Notes: a model not told the origin generated them from the sequence alone. Positions 10,633-21,653 are shown, counted from the stretch's first letter. The stretch: DNA of 64,000 bases from CAWINY01 sp963837635 (GCA_963837635.1 CAWINY010000004.1:1-64000), one strand, 5' to 3'. A program made the numbers and translations.

Positions 10633-10798
10633 TCGCCTCCTCCAGGGTACGCTTTGGACCAGCAGTTCAGTTCCAGCATCTACTCTAGTGTCCGTGTGCC
10701 GAGGCCCGAAATGGGCTAAAGTTGGAGCCCTGAAAGGATGGCGCGGGGGACGCAATTGAACTCGACTCTGGCCTTCGTGCCAATCGATTGGTGATTCA

Positions 10799-12812
10799 GT
10801 GGCGCAACCGCCTCAAGAATGGTTCCTCAACACGCCGGTGCTGTGGCTTGCGGCGGTCGTGTTGATCAGCCTTTTGCGAGGCCCGCTGCGAAATGCGCCT
10901 GCGATCCTGAAGAAGCCCTTGAGATTCGTGGTGGCCAGCCTGCATCGCGCTTGGCATGGTGATTTTGCTGATGTGGGAGCCCGGTCCTTGAGCACAGCCA
11001 AGCTGAATACGACGACTTGAACTTCTGTGGCTTTGTTGTTGGGACTGAGCATCAGTCGGTTGGGTGGTTTCGTTCTTCTGGATCATTCTGTCGAGATCCA
11101 AGCAAAAGCCGCGAGTGGCTCCCGTTGCTGTTGGCGGCCCAGCCCGGCACCGAGACATCGCCGCAACCAGTTAGCAGGTAGTTCCCAATGTGCCATCGGA
11201 GCGGTTTGCTGACCTTGGCGGCATGGAAGACGCGAAGGAACAAATCCGCCAGGTTGTGCAGGGCCATCTGAAATCGGGAAAATATGAACGTTACGGTGTG
11301 CTGCGAAACGGGATTCTGCTGTACGGACCGCGTGGAACCGGAAAGACCTTTCTGGCAAGAGCCACTGCAGGCGAATTCGGGTTGAACTTCGAATACGTTT
11401 CTGCTCCGAAATTGCTCAACCGCTGGATTGGCGCGACTGCCGAAAACATCCAGGGGGTATTCGCACAGGCGGCTGCTCGTAAGCCTGTTCTCTTTTTTAT
11501 CGACGAGATCGATTCGCTTGGGGCTGGGCGGCAGGACGCGATCAGTGATCCCGGCGGCGCGGGACGGGAGTTCAATAACATCACCATGGCATTGATGAGC
11601 GCCATCGACCACTACCGCGCGATCAACGGATTTGTCCTGATGGCGGCGACAAACCGCCTGGATGGTCTCGATGAAGCGCTGATACGCGAGGGCAGATTTG
11701 ACGTTAAGGTTCGCATCGATCTTCCCGATCAAGCCACACGGGTGAAGATCCTGGAAGCGCAGCTGAGCAAGAAGCCCTGGAAGCGATTTGACTTGCAGGA
11801 GTTCGCTCGCCAAATGCCGGGAGCGAGCGCGGCCAAGCTCCGCGCCCTGGTGGACCAGGCAGCAAGCTACGCTCTGGCAGATAACCGAAGAATTGACGCC
11901 GAGGACCTGCGGCGGGCAATGAATGGAAACGGTGGCAAAGACCGGCCACAAATCGAGCGCGTGGAATGGGATGAAGTAGTTATCGCGGACTCGGTAAAGC
12001 AGGATCTGAAGTCACTCGTTCGTTTACTGGAGGATCCGGAACGCACCCGAACGTTGGGCCTGGAAATCCCAGTAGGATTGCTATTGGTCGGTTTACCAGG
12101 AACCGGGAAGACTTTGATCGCACGGCTGATCGCAAGCCAAACCAAGCGCAGCTTTTATCCGCTCACCGCCGCCAACGTTCTCGGAGGCGGCGTTGGTGAC
12201 TCCGTCAAGCGTGTGTCCGGGGTGTTTGCGCGTGCAAAAGAACACAGTCCGGCAATTGTTTTCCTCGATGAAATGGACGGACTGCTGCCAGCAAACAACC
12301 GCTACCTAGCCCAGCACGATATTCAACTCGTTGAACAATTTCTCACTGAAATCAGCAGCTTGCAGCCGGAAAACAATGTCTTCCTGGTGGGCACGACCAA
12401 TCATCCGGAAAACATCGATCCCCGCGTGCTTCGCGGTGGCCGATTCTCAGAGAAAATTCGGATTGAGCCCCCCGGAAGTGAGCAGAGAGCGCAACTGATT
12501 AGCCTCTATCTCAAGGGTATTCGACTGGAATCCGGACTCACCGTGAGCAATCTCGCGGATCGTCTGAGCGGATCGGCGCCGGCGGATCTTCAGGCCATTT
12601 GCACCACGGCAAAGCGCATGGCTTTCAATCGATTAACCACTGGCTCTCAACTACCACCCCTGAGTTGGGCAGATTTTGAAAAGGCCATTGAGCGTGTTCA
12701 TGGAGGCATGGTTCCACTGGATGGGCACCGCCCCTCGTTAGGCCATTCCTCTATTCTCGCCCTTCCTAATTTCCTTTCTCGCCACCTCGATTTTCCCTCA
12801 CAACCGAATTGA
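10799..12812 (+). CDS. Membrane-anchored tandem AAA+ ATPase (FtsH/CDC48-like), N-terminal part frameshifted
   Basis: The sure part is 11190-12812, two AAA+ modules in tandem. Module 1 has 'DLGGMEDAKEQI', Walker A GPRGTGKT and Walker B 'VLFFIDEID'; module 2 has Walker A GLPGTGKT and Walker B 'IVFLDEMD', plus arginine-finger segments 'REGRFD' and 'RGGRFS'. Upstream, a GTG at 10799 starts a frame with a hydrophobic helix (LWLAAVVLISLL). Following it through two apparent shifts (near 11000 and 11180) leads into the ATPase, giving roughly 670 residues. I infer one membrane-anchored protein, but two separate genes are possible. No protease motif is seen. It may act as an unfoldase at the transfer channel. 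Confidence 0.65.
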
Positions 12813-12938
12813 CCCGCGTTTGACAGCTTTTCAGTTCCAGCTTACTTTCCATTCCGCGCCGGTCGCTTTTCTGGCCCGAATTTGCGGGTGTTCCGAGAAG
12901 CGATTGACGCCTTTCGCGAAAGGAGAACACCTCGGGAA

Positions 12939-13298
12939 ATGAAATTCCAGGCAGACCTCACATGGAAGAAACCGCTGATTGTGCTCGCGATCATGCTGCT
13001 TGCCATCGGGCAGTTCGTGGTGGCACAAAACCTTGGCACGGCTCCGCAGACCAACGTGGCCGTGCAAGGACAGACCGCTGCGCAACCGGAAGGCGCCTTC
13101 CTAAACTTCATCAACTGGATCGGCAACGTAATCGCGCCGGTCGGTGCGGGCGGCGCGGTCGTGGGCGCCGTCGTATCTTGGCTGACCGGCCGCGGCTTTG
13201 GGCGGTGGCTGTTCGCGGCTGCGGCGCTGCTGGCCGTCTCAGGCGTTACCAGGCTCGTCGAGTTCTGGATCACAAACGGCACGGCGGGAGTGACTTAA
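12939..13298 (+). CDS. virB2: VirB2-like pilin, single-module
   Basis: About 119 residues from ATG 12939, preceded by AAAGGAGA. There is an N-terminal hydrophobic export segment ('LIVLAIMLLAIGQFVVAQ') followed by a mature region with 'FINWIGNVIAPVG', a Gly/Ala-rich membrane helix and a second helix 'LLAVSGVTRLVEFWI'. Size, signal and two-helix layout match VirB2/TrbC pilins, the subunits of the conjugative pilus. The same NWxGNVIxP module recurs in the next two genes. A stable hairpin follows, as often seen after highly expressed pilin genes. A different small membrane component cannot be excluded. Confidence 0.6.
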   Translation: MKFQADLTWKKPLIVLAIMLLAIGQFVVAQNLGTAPQTNVAVQGQTAAQPEGAFLNFINWIGNVIAPVGAGGAVVGAVVSWLTGRGFGRWLFAAAALLAVSGVTRLVEFWITNGTAGVT

Positions 13299-13333
13299 CC
13301 GCGCGTCCACGCACCACGGGCCGCAACTGTGCA

Positions 13334-13369
13334 GGCAGCCCGTAACGCAGACAAAGGCTGCGGGCTGCC
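13334..13369 (+). terminator. 9-bp stem hairpin after the pilin-like gene
   Basis: GGCAGCCCG (13334-13342) pairs with CGGGCTGCC (13361-13369) around an 18-base loop that can add further pairs. No strong T-run follows. Placed between a pilin-like gene and the rest of the operon, it could attenuate read-through and stabilise the pilin message. Confidence 0.45.
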
Positions 13370-13419
13370 AACGCACTACGGTTTTCAGGGGAAGTCTCAA
13401 GCTTTGGGGATTAGGACGG

Positions 13420-14088
13420 ATGGCAACTCCGCAACTGCTCAACGACATTATCTCGGTCCTGCTGCTGCTGGCCCCATCGGCGGCGCTGCTGTCGCTGGTG
13501 CTGGCCGGCGTCAGTCTACGCCGCGAAGGAACGATGACCTTTGCCATCGGCGGAGGATTTACGAAGTGGATGTTCTGGGCAGTTGTCTTCCTGACGCTTG
13601 CAGCCGCTGTTGAGCTGGTTCACTTCGTTTGGCGTGGCTGTGCCGCTGCCTTCGGGTGCGCCGGCGGAATTGCGACCGGGTGGCTGGCCAACTTTCAAGC
13701 CGACGTGGCGCAATTTGTAACCAACTTCGTCGTGCAACGCATGGTGCCCACGTTAGCCGCATTCTTTGTACTGCGAGCTGTTCTGGACGCGGCTTCTGGT
13801 CAACATCCGCTGCCATCCATTCTGGCCGCGATGTTTTTGCTGGGCACGCAGACCACTTACAGCCTGCTGCAGAGCTACAACACCGGAACGCAATACGCCA
13901 CGGTCGATGTCTTGGACAGTCTGTGGAACCACCTGGCGGGAACGATCATGCCGATCGCCGCTGTCTTGGCGCTGGTGGGCGCGATCTTGAACTTCGCGAC
14001 GAAAAAGCCGTTCCTGCGGCTGGTCGCCGTGTCCCTGGCGCTGCTTACGGTTTCAGCCATTTGGAAACTTCTGACTTCGATGATGTAG
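13420..14088 (+). CDS. Polytopic membrane protein of the conjugation module
   Basis: A 222-residue protein with about five or six hydrophobic segments ('ISVLLLLAPSAALLSLVLAG', 'WMFWAVVFLTLAAAVELV', 'MVPTLAAFFVLRAVLDAA'). Its C-terminal 60 residues ('LWNHLAGTIMPIAAVLALVG' and 'LVAVSLALLTVSAIW') resemble the pilin-like module of the flanking genes. The start ATG 13420 is 10 bases before the end of a weak purine-rich site. It is intact and ends nine bases before the next gene. Function unknown; it may be an inner-membrane pilin chaperone or minor pilin. Confidence 0.55.
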   Translation: MATPQLLNDIISVLLLLAPSAALLSLVLAGVSLRREGTMTFAIGGGFTKWMFWAVVFLTLAAAVELVHFVWRGCAAAFGCAGGIATGWLANFQADVAQFVTNFVVQRMVPTLAAFFVLRAVLDAASGQHPLPSILAAMFLLGTQTTYSLLQSYNTGTQYATVDVLDSLWNHLAGTIMPIAAVLALVGAILNFATKKPFLRLVAVSLALLTVSAIWKLLTSMM

Positions 14089-14097
14089 GAGGCGCGA

Positions 14098-14565
14098 ATG
14101 AATCTGGGGAACATGTCTTTCGATCACGGGATACTGCATCTGGCGAACTGGGTGGGCAATGTGATCATGCCAACGCTCGCCGCGGCTTTCATCATCATCG
14201 CCATCTTGCAGTTCTCGAAAGGGCACGAGTTCGCACACAGCATGTATGGCGCACTGGCCTGCCTGATGGTCTCAGGCTTGACGCGAGCGTTTGAGACCTT
14301 CGCTTCGCAGGCAGCTTGGAACAATCCCGATCTTTACTGGCTCTCCATCGTGACCCTGATCAATTGGGTCGCGAATGTGATTCTGCCGGTGTACGCCGCA
14401 TCCCAGGTCGCGGCGATGGCGTTGCGATTGGGCGTCTTCTCGCTCGTTCATCCGACCAGCGGCTGGCTCCGCCATTTCGTCACCGCAGCTCTCTGCCTGA
14501 TGGTTTCGGGCGTGCTTCGTCTGGCTGAGTTCTTCGTCGCACAGGGGACCGGAGGGGTTCGTTAG
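14098..14565 (+). CDS. Two-module pilin-like membrane protein
   Basis: A 155-residue protein that is an internal duplication. Module 1 has 'LANWVGNVIMPTLAAA' then 'LACLMVSGLTRAFETF'; module 2 has 'LINWVANVILPVYAAS' then 'LCLMVSGVLRLAEFF'. Both match the single-module protein at 12939 (FINWIGNVIAP then LLAVSGVTRLVEF). There is no clear cleavable signal. It is intact, preceded by TAGGAGGCGCGA and followed after nine bases by the VirB3 gene. The duplication suggests a pilin-derived structural component; exact role unknown. Confidence 0.6.
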   Translation: MNLGNMSFDHGILHLANWVGNVIMPTLAAAFIIIAILQFSKGHEFAHSMYGALACLMVSGLTRAFETFASQAAWNNPDLYWLSIVTLINWVANVILPVYAASQVAAMALRLGVFSLVHPTSGWLRHFVTAALCLMVSGVLRLAEFFVAQGTGGVR

Positions 14566-14574
14566 GAGAGAGAA

Positions 14575-14905
14575 ATGGCACTCGACGTCACGCCAATCTA
14601 CCGAAACCTGCGCACCAGAGTCACGTTTCATGGGCCTCGAAGCGGAAGACTTGTTCGCCATTCTGGCCGTCGCAGTTGTCATGAACATCTTCGGTAGGTT
14701 TTTGAACCGCGAGATGTTCGGACTGCCCATGAACATGGTGCTGCAGTACTTCGTGCCCATCCTGAGTGTGCCCGCACTGATGCTCTTCAAGTACGGCAAA
14801 CAGCGCGGCTACCTGCTGGATTGGGTGCTGTTCCACACCAAACCTCACGTTTACTCGGCACTGGAGCGAGACCGGGAACTGGATCGCGAATACATCAAGG
14901 ACTGA
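14575..14905 (+). CDS. virB3: VirB3/TrbD-like protein, one frameshift near 14627
   Basis: VirB3 is a small inner-membrane protein encoded just before VirB4 and needed for pilus assembly. ATG 14575 (after TTAGGAGAGAGAA) gives 'MALDVTPIYRNLRTRVTF', the typical VirB3 start. After a one-base shift the sense continues 'GLEAEDLFAILAVAVVM' and a second hydrophobic stretch, ending 'RELDREYIKD' at 14905. The joined length of about 109 residues and two hydrophobic segments fit the family. Position immediately upstream of virB4 agrees. Confidence 0.7.
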
Positions 14906-14916
14906 GGAAGCGAACG

Positions 14917-17686
14917 ATGCCGTTGAAGATGGAACAGTACCAGAGGTCATTGGCACAGCCGCCGCTGTGCGAGCAGCTGAAGGTTCGCGATCTCACCGAC
15001 AACCTGCTGATCCAGCTCAATGGATCTTTCGTTGCCGGCTATCGCGTGAGTGGCCTTTGCTCCTACTACGCGAGCGATGACGACCGGAATCGAACCAAGC
15101 TGTTGCTCGAATCCTTGATCCGCTCGCTGCCGGAACGCTCGATGAGATTGCAGGCACGATTTGAGATTGCCGAAGGTGTCGGCGATCTGATCTCACGCTA
15201 CAACCGGGAGCAGCACAATCCCAATGCAGTCCTGCAAGCAGTCGACCGCGAACAATCCGAACGCTTGGCTGAAGAAGAACGCCGAGGGCTATTACCTGCA
15301 GCACTCGTTGCACTTCTACTTCATCTGGGATCCGCGTATCCATCACCAGTCGCCTGATTTCGAGTGGAAAAAGAAGATGCGCGGCAACAGCTTCAGCATG
15401 TCTGCCGCGAAGTGCATCGAGCGGAGCCGGCGGGAGCATGAGGACCTGGTCGCCGAGTTCAACAGCCTGATGTCGGGAGTGGAAGCCACCCTGCAGGCGA
15501 CCGGCATGAAGATCGAGCGCATGACCCATGACGATCTCTTCCTTGAGGTCAAGCGGGCGCTCAACCCACTGGCCAACGATGTCCGGCCGTACCGTCCGCC
15601 CGAGGAGTCCCTCGTTTACGAAAGTGCGCGCAGTCAGATGGCCAACGTCAACATCGAGGACGAACTCGATGATCACCTGAAGATTGGCGGCCTGCTGTAT
15701 TCGTTCCTCAGCATCAAAGACCTGCCCGACGCGACCTTTCCGGGCGTGCTGCGCGAACTGGTGGTGATGGACTTCCCCATCATCATCAACGCGGAAGTCG
15801 TGCTCCCCGATCAGGCAAAGTCGGTGAAGCAGTACAAGAGCCGGCTGCGCAAGATGACGGCGGCGCAGAAGGACATCCATGGCGGCTTCCGCCTCAATGT
15901 CGATGCCCAGGTAGCGGAGCATCAGCTTGTCAAAGTTTTGCAGGAGCTGATTTCGAGTTCGCTGAAGTCCTGCCAGCTCAGCCTGACCATTGCGGTTCGC
16001 ACCTCGCGGCCAGCCCGGAACCGCTTCGAGGCGGAAGAAGCAGAGCGAATTCTCGCGGACCGCCGCCAGCGCGTGTTGCATGCCATCGCGCGCATGAACG
16101 GCGCGCGCGGAATCCCCGAAACGCTGGCGCAGAAGCGCTTCTTCTTTTCGAGCCTGCCGGGTCTGGGAGAAGTCAACAAGCGCGAGACGGACGTGCTGAC
16201 GCTCCATGCCGCCGACCTGCTGCCGATGGAGATGCCATGGAAAGGGACGCCGAATTCGCCGCTAATGCTGTTCGAGACGCCCTATCGGCAGCTCATACCG
16301 TTCTCGCCCTTCGATTCCGGCCTCGGCGACGCCAACATGCTGATCATGGCGAAGAGCGGTGGCGGAAAGACCTTTCTCGCGCAACTCAAGCTGCTGATGA
16401 TGGCGCGCGCTCGGCCACTGGTTTCGATTCTGGAGCGCGGTGACTCGTACGAACCGCTCATTGAACTGATGGGCGGACGCGTGATCAATGTTGACCTGGA
16501 CGGCAGGGAGACGCTGAATCCGTGGGACCTGCCCGAAGGCGAAACTGCTCCCAGCAACGAAAAGACGGCGTTTCTGAAGAATCTGACCCGTCACATGCTC
16601 GGCGAGAGCCACGGCTCCGACACTTCGCTGTTGGATAACGTGCTGACCGATGCGATCACACGCGTCTACAAACGCTGCTCGATCCGCTACTCGAATCCCA
16701 TTCCGACCTTCAACGACTTGCGCGAAGAGCTGGCGAATTGGCGGGATGCAGAGAAGATGCAACGCACGATCGATGAGGCGCACCTGGCAGCAATCAAACT
16801 GCGTTCGTGGACCGAAGGCGGCATCTACGCCAAGCTGTTCGACCAGCCGACCACGATGCGCCTCGACAGCGATTGGCTCTTCTTCAACGTCGAAGGCCTC
16901 AGCTCCGATCCTCGGCTTGAGACGGCGATGAGCATGCTCATCGCGACCGCAATGGCAGCGCGGGCCACCGGAAAGACGGGACGTCCGAGTATTTCGGTGC
17001 TCGATGAGTGCTGGTTCCTGCTGGATTCCCCGGCGTTGGCGCCCGAGGTCGTGCAACTTTACCGCACCGCCCGCAAGCGCAACTCCAGCGTTTGGGGAAT
17101 CAGCCAGACGGTCGAAGATTTCGTTGGCACGGAGTTCCAACCCAGGGTTCACGGACCCGGCATTTTGAAGAACGCGACCACGAAGATCATCGGGCAACAG
17201 CCCGGAGACGTGACGCCGCTGATCAACCACCTGAACCTGAACCCGGTGGCGGTCAACGAGGTGAAGGGTTTCGGCGCACCACGCAAAGGGCGGAGCGCGG
17301 AAGCTCTGCTGGTGATCGGGGAGAAGGCCGAGACTACCCAGACCATTCGGATCGTGCCCACGCCGCTGTCCTATTGGGTCTGCACCACCTTCCCGCGCGA
17401 ACGAAGATACCGCGCGTGGTTTCTGAAAAAGCATGCGGATCGGCCCTTGCTGGAGAGTTATCAGGAGTTGGCCAAGAAGTTCCCGCAAGGATTGGCGGAT
17501 GTCGCACCTCTTCCGGAAGAGATTTCTGGCGCCGTCAATGCCATCGCCGTCAGGGACGCCAGCAACGGAGAACACGGAAGCGAGCCGAAGGTAGTACCAA
17601 GAGCGAGTCTCGGCGCAGCGAGCAGGAGAAGGTTATGCAGGTTATCTCGTACGCAGTTTTCTTTGCAGCCTTTGTCTGGCTGGTAG
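14917..17686 (+). CDS. virB4: VirB4/TrbE-like conjugation ATPase, one frameshift near 15250
   Basis: VirB4 is the conserved hexameric ATPase that powers pilus assembly and substrate transfer. The start ATG 14917 opens 'MPLKMEQYQRSL' in one frame; near 15250 the sense moves to the frame that stays open for 2.4 kb to 17686. Key motifs are Walker A 'AKSGGGKTFLAQ', Walker B 'SISVLDECWFLL', the arginine-containing 'YRTARKRNSSVWGISQT' and the terminal 'YWVCTTFPRERRYR'. Total length is about 920 residues, normal for VirB4. The last 50 residues overlap the start of the next gene (ATG 17635), either a real overlap or a lost stop. Confidence 0.9.
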
Positions 17687-18466
17687 TCACGGTCAAGAGC
17701 CGCAGGAAGTTCATCGCGGTAACGCTCACCGGAGTCATGGTGATGACGCTGGTGGGGGTGCCGCAACCGGCACAGGCGCAATCCGGCATCCTCAGCGGAA
17801 TTCAGGCGGTTCTCAGTGTGATCAATGGGGTGATTCAAACCGGATTGACGTCGATCAACACCGTAAGAACTGCCGTGAACAACCTGCAACAGGTTGTCGC
17901 TTGGCCGCAGCAGTTGATCAATCAAGCCAAGGCGCAGGTCACGCAGATGATCGGTCAATACCGGACTCTGATGACCAACATCTTTCACGTGAATCTCAAC
18001 AGCGCCACCCTGCCCAACCCGCAGGCATTCGAGGCAGTGCATCCGCGATCACCAGGTGAACAACTTTTCCAGTCTGACGACAACATTTGGGAACACCTAT
18101 GGAGTTATCCCGGTTGCGACTGCGGCCAACCCAACGGATCGGGCCATGTCCGACATGGACGACGCATTGGCTCTCGACAACTTGAAGATGCTGAAGGCCA
18201 GCGATCAGGCAACCGACATAGAGCTTCAATCCGCGGACTCGATCGAGAACGCCGCCAGCCAAGCTGCCCCGGGCTCCGCACCGTTTCTGACGGCTACGGC
18301 AATTGTCTCCGGTATCCACAGTCAGGCGCTGACGCAAAAGATGCTGGCGGCTGAATTGCGCCAGGAGGCGGCACGTCTGGCGCATCGCAACACGCTTCGC
18401 AAAGAAAACGCCACCAACACCACGCAGTTGCGCGGAGTTCTCGTAAACCTGTTGCAGCACCAGTGA
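17635..18466 (+). CDS. VirB5/TrbJ-like protein, first copy, one frameshift near 18040
   Basis: ATG 17635 has an AGGAGAAGG site. The product has a membrane or signal segment, then 'PAQAQSG', then an alpha-helical body with 'INTVRTAVNNLQQVVAWPQQLINQAKAQ'. Near 18040 the sense shifts to the frame running to TGA 18466, ending 'ENATNTTQLRGVLVNLLQHQ'. This layout (signal, amphipathic helices, about 275 residues) fits VirB5/TrbJ minor pilins located at the pilus tip. It is followed directly by a paralogue with the same C-terminal signature. Confidence 0.6.
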
Positions 18467-18485
18467 GCGGAAAGGAAGGCAAAAC

Positions 18486-19309
18486 ATGACGACAATTACA
18501 GAACTGCTCAGGACCATGCAGAAGATTGGCTACTCGGGCACAAACTGCGCACGGCAATTCTCGCCCTGGTTCTCGTGTTCACGGCGCCCTGGCCGGCACG
18601 GGCTCAGTTTGGCCTTGACCCTTGCTGCGCCATGCTGGCGGCGGGTTGGCGAGCGTTCAGTCGGCATTGACCAATGTGGTCGGAGGCGGACTCAATCAGA
18701 TCCTCGGCGTGGACAAATCCATGCAGCAGTTTCAGCAGACCGTGGTCTGGCCGCAAGCTCTGATCAATCAGGCAAAGAGCTTGGTCGGCCTCCTGCAAGG
18801 AAACTTCAACCAGATTCAGAATCTGATGCGCTTGCCCGTCAGCAGCGCGACCTTGCCTGCCTCACAACAGTTGGAGCAGGTGCTGCTGTCTCGCAACCCG
18901 AATCAGATTGCGCAAACGTCGGGCGCATACACCGCTCTTTATGGTCCTGTTCCCGCGCCGACCGCCGCATCGCCCGCAGGTGCTGAATATGGTGGACATG
19001 ACGGATGCCGCCGCCCAGGCGGCCATGAAACGGGCAATCGAAATCGATGCCCTGGCGGATCTGGAACTCCAGGCAGCCAGCCAGCTCAATCAGAGCGTTC
19101 AGAACGCGGCTCCCGGAAGTGCGCCCATTATCGAGGCCCAGGCGGATGCGTGGCTGATCCGGGCGAACGCCTATACACAGGCCGCCACCGCCGACCTGAT
19201 GCGCTTGCGGTCAATCGACCTCGCAAACGCGAGCGCCGACGTCAAGATGGGGGCAACCAACACCACCAACCTGCGTCAGGCATTGGCCAATCTGCTGCAG
19301 CACCAGTGA
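18486..19309 (+). CDS. VirB5/TrbJ-like protein, second copy, at least three frameshifts
   Basis: ATG 18486 begins 'MTTITELLRTMQKIG'. Moving through the three frames gives a signal-like segment ('LALVLVFTAPWPARAQ'), then 'QQTVVWPQALINQAKS', which closely matches the helix 'QQVVAWPQQLINQAKA' of the preceding gene, then 'VQNAAPGSAPIIEAQA' and the end 'NTTNLRQALANLLQHQ'. The two proteins are tandem paralogues of about 275 residues. Duplicate VirB5-like genes may provide alternative pilus-tip adhesins. The shifts lie near 18540, 18610 and 18960. Confidence 0.6.
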
Positions 19310-19331
19310 GTCAGGATCAGAGGAAGTTGTT

Positions 19332-20361
19332 ATGCCCAGTTTCTATTTTGAGCAACTGCTGCGAACCGGATTGAACGGCATCGACCAGCAAGGGATCACG
19401 GCGGCCGTGCTGCAAATCGCCGGAGTCATTCTGATCCTCAGTCTGTTGTGGGCAGTCTATGAAGCCTACAGCAACGGCGGTGATGTGCGGCTGCTTGGCG
19501 TGGCCGCCGTCAAGTATTTGGTCCTGGGATTGGTGTTCCTGAATTACCAAAGTGCTTTTCGCGCCGTGAACAGCGATGTTCAACGGCGTGGCCGATGGCA
19601 TTTACAACCTTTCGGGCGGCATCGATGTAGTCCAGTCCTGGCTAAATAGCCTCTCCCAAGCGTGGAGCTCAAATCCCAATTGGTTTTCTGCTCTCTGGAA
19701 CCTGGTCACTGGCGGTGCCTCGGTCAATCGTTGCTGCGGTTGATAACGCTGGTTGGCTATCTCCTCCTTCCGTTCACCTACACATTGTTCACGCTCTTCT
19801 ACGCACTGTATGGGTCGATCTTGTATGTAGTCGGCCCGTTTGTCCTGGCGCTGATGCCTTCGCGTGGTCTGGGCCAGTTGGGAAGATCGTTCTTCGTGAA
19901 CATGATGATCTTCCAGTGTGGGGCCTGCTGTACGCGATTCTGCAAGCGCTCATGTCAGCGTTGCAGATCACAGACCCGATGCAGTTCACGCGGATCGTTC
20001 TTGAACGCGTTTGTCGGGTTCCAGCCAAGTGATCGTGATGAGCGTGGCAAGCGTGCTGCTGTCGATCATGATCGCCCTGATTCCCTTTATCGCCAGCCGC
20101 ATCGTGCGCGGAGATGTTGGCAGCACACTCATGACGGTAATCAGCGGAGCCGTCACGGCAGGAGCCGTGGCATCCGGATTGGCATTTGCCGGCGGCGGAG
20201 GTTTGTCCGCAGGAAGAATGCATGCCCCGGAAGGACCGCCACCTCCACCGACCGGCGGGCTTGGCGGCGCCAGCCAGAACGCCGGTTCTGGCAGTCAAGG
20301 CTCTGTTGTTGGGCAAGCACAGAACACCGGCAATGGCAGGTTCCGCGGTCGGCCAGTCTAG
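19332..20361 (+). CDS. virB6: VirB6/TrbL-like polytopic membrane protein, several frameshifts
   Basis: ATG 19332 starts 'MPSFYFEQLLRTGLNGID'. The joined frames give at least five hydrophobic segments, including 'LQIAGVILILSLLWAVYEA', 'VGYLLLPFTYTLFTLFYALYG', 'GPFVLALMPSRGLGQ' and 'SVASVLLSIMIALIPFIASR'. A Gly/Pro/Ser-rich tail ends at 20361. VirB6/TrbL forms part of the inner-membrane conduit. The segment 'PSRGLGQLGRSFFVNMMIFQ' resembles the conserved TrbL central region. Shifts lie near 19570, 19730, 19920 and 20000. Order after the VirB5 genes agrees with conjugation operons. Confidence 0.65.
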
Positions 20362-20394
20362 GCCGCCAACGCCTCTTAACTCCGAGGTGAGGCA

Positions 20395-20778
20395 ATGGCG
20401 GAACAGGCGCAACTGGCACTGCAGGTAGTCAGAATTCCTCCGCTGGCGAAGACTCCTCCTCTCCGACTAATGGCGCAGGCTCTTCTGCCTCGGCAGGAGC
20501 GGAATCGCCAGCGGCGTTGCGGAATGACAAGACCGGCCAGGTGTTTTCCTGGAACGGTAGCGGTTGGCAAGAGTCCGGCCACGTAGGAACGCCGGCAACC
20601 GGTTCCTCGGGCGGCGAGAGTGGCGGCAGCCTACGGCGCTACCAATTGGACTGGAGGAAATGCCGGTCACGCAGGTCGTGGTTATGCCGGTCGCAGCCTT
20701 GCCGGTCTTGCCGCTTGGCAGGCCGGACACGTGGTTGGCAGAACGATGCGATTGATTGGAATGGGTAAAGAACAATGA
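20395..20778 (+). CDS. Gly/Ser-rich protein between virB6 and virB8, frameshifted
   Basis: ATG 20395 begins 'MAEQAQLALQV'. The best reading then shifts to a low-complexity region ('NGAGSSASAGAESPAALR', 'TGQVFSWNGSGWQESGH') and again near 20625 to 'GGNAGHAGRGYAGRSLAGL', ending 'MRLIGMGKEQ' at TGA 20778. That stop overlaps the VirB8 start as ATGA, which supports this frame. Composition resembles the Gly/Ala-rich C-terminal tails of TrbL proteins, so it may be a detached TrbL tail. No known domain. Confidence 0.45.
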
Positions 20779-21537
20779 GAACAGAAAAGCTGCAAAAGGA
20801 AATGCCAGAGATTGCCGGCTACACCAGGTATTACGAGCACGACGGCATGTTGCGCGCCTATGCCAATCGCGCCATGTTCCTGGCGATACTGTTTGGCGTG
20901 ATTGCATTCGCGTTCGCTGGGATTTGCGATCTACGTTCGCATCCAACCGCCTACGGTCATCCGTGTCGATAAAGACGGAAATGCGGCGGTCGTCGGCGGG
21001 GCACGACAGAATCGGGCGTCGCAACTGGAACTGACCCTCGCCGCGCAAGCAGCCAGCCCCGATGCAACCGCCTCCGATGGCGTTGCGCCGACAGATCTCG
21101 AAGGCAAAGCCGTCGTACGGCGCTTTCTCGATCACTACCTCTCCTATACCCCAGACTCCGCGCCCCGCAACCTTGCCGAATCGCTAAACATGATGACCGT
21201 CAACCTGCGGACCTTCACGATGAACAAGCTGCGCGACGACGACACGGTGGGGAAGATCCAGCAGGACCACATCATCTCCGATCTCCGAATCCGTTCCATT
21301 GAGCGGACGAAGAACGGTCCCTGGGATTACGTGGTCTTCGGGGTCAAGGAGGTGCACAAGGTGAAAAACGGGGCGGAGGTCACCGACCGCATCGTTGGCC
21401 AATACAACATCCGGCTGGTCGAGGAGCGGAGGAGCGAATTCAATCCCAGCGGACTACTCGTGGCCGATTACTCCGAGAAGCAAATGGTCGGTGAGCGCGA
21501 CAACGGGCTCGAACAGAGAAGCGAACTGGACAAGTAG
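20775..21537 (+). CDS. virB8: VirB8/TrbF-like inner-membrane protein, one frameshift near 20925
   Basis: VirB8 is the bitopic assembly factor with a periplasmic NTF2-like domain. ATG 20775 gives 'RYYEHDGMLRAYANRAMF' followed by one membrane helix ('LAILFGVIAFAFAG'). After a shift near 20925 the frame continues 'YVRIQPPTVIRVDKDGN' and stays open to 21537, with 'AVVRRFLDHYLSYTP', 'NLAESLNMMTVNLRTF' and 'IVGQYNIRLVEERRSE'. The length of about 253 residues and single-helix topology match TrbF/VirB8. The start overlaps the preceding gene by four bases. Confidence 0.75.
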
Positions 21538-21653
21538 ACGTTGCGCATTGGAAACGCCTTGCAAGGCGCAACCTTCGGGACCGTCAGGGCAATCTTTCGG
21601 ATTCAACTTTGCGGCAGCCAGAGTTCAGGTCAGCCGCGGATATAGGAGTCGAC

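Noticed and set aside
15017..16207. Long minus-strand reading frame of 396 codons
   Set aside because: It is a high-GC shadow of virB4 with Arg/His-rich composition.
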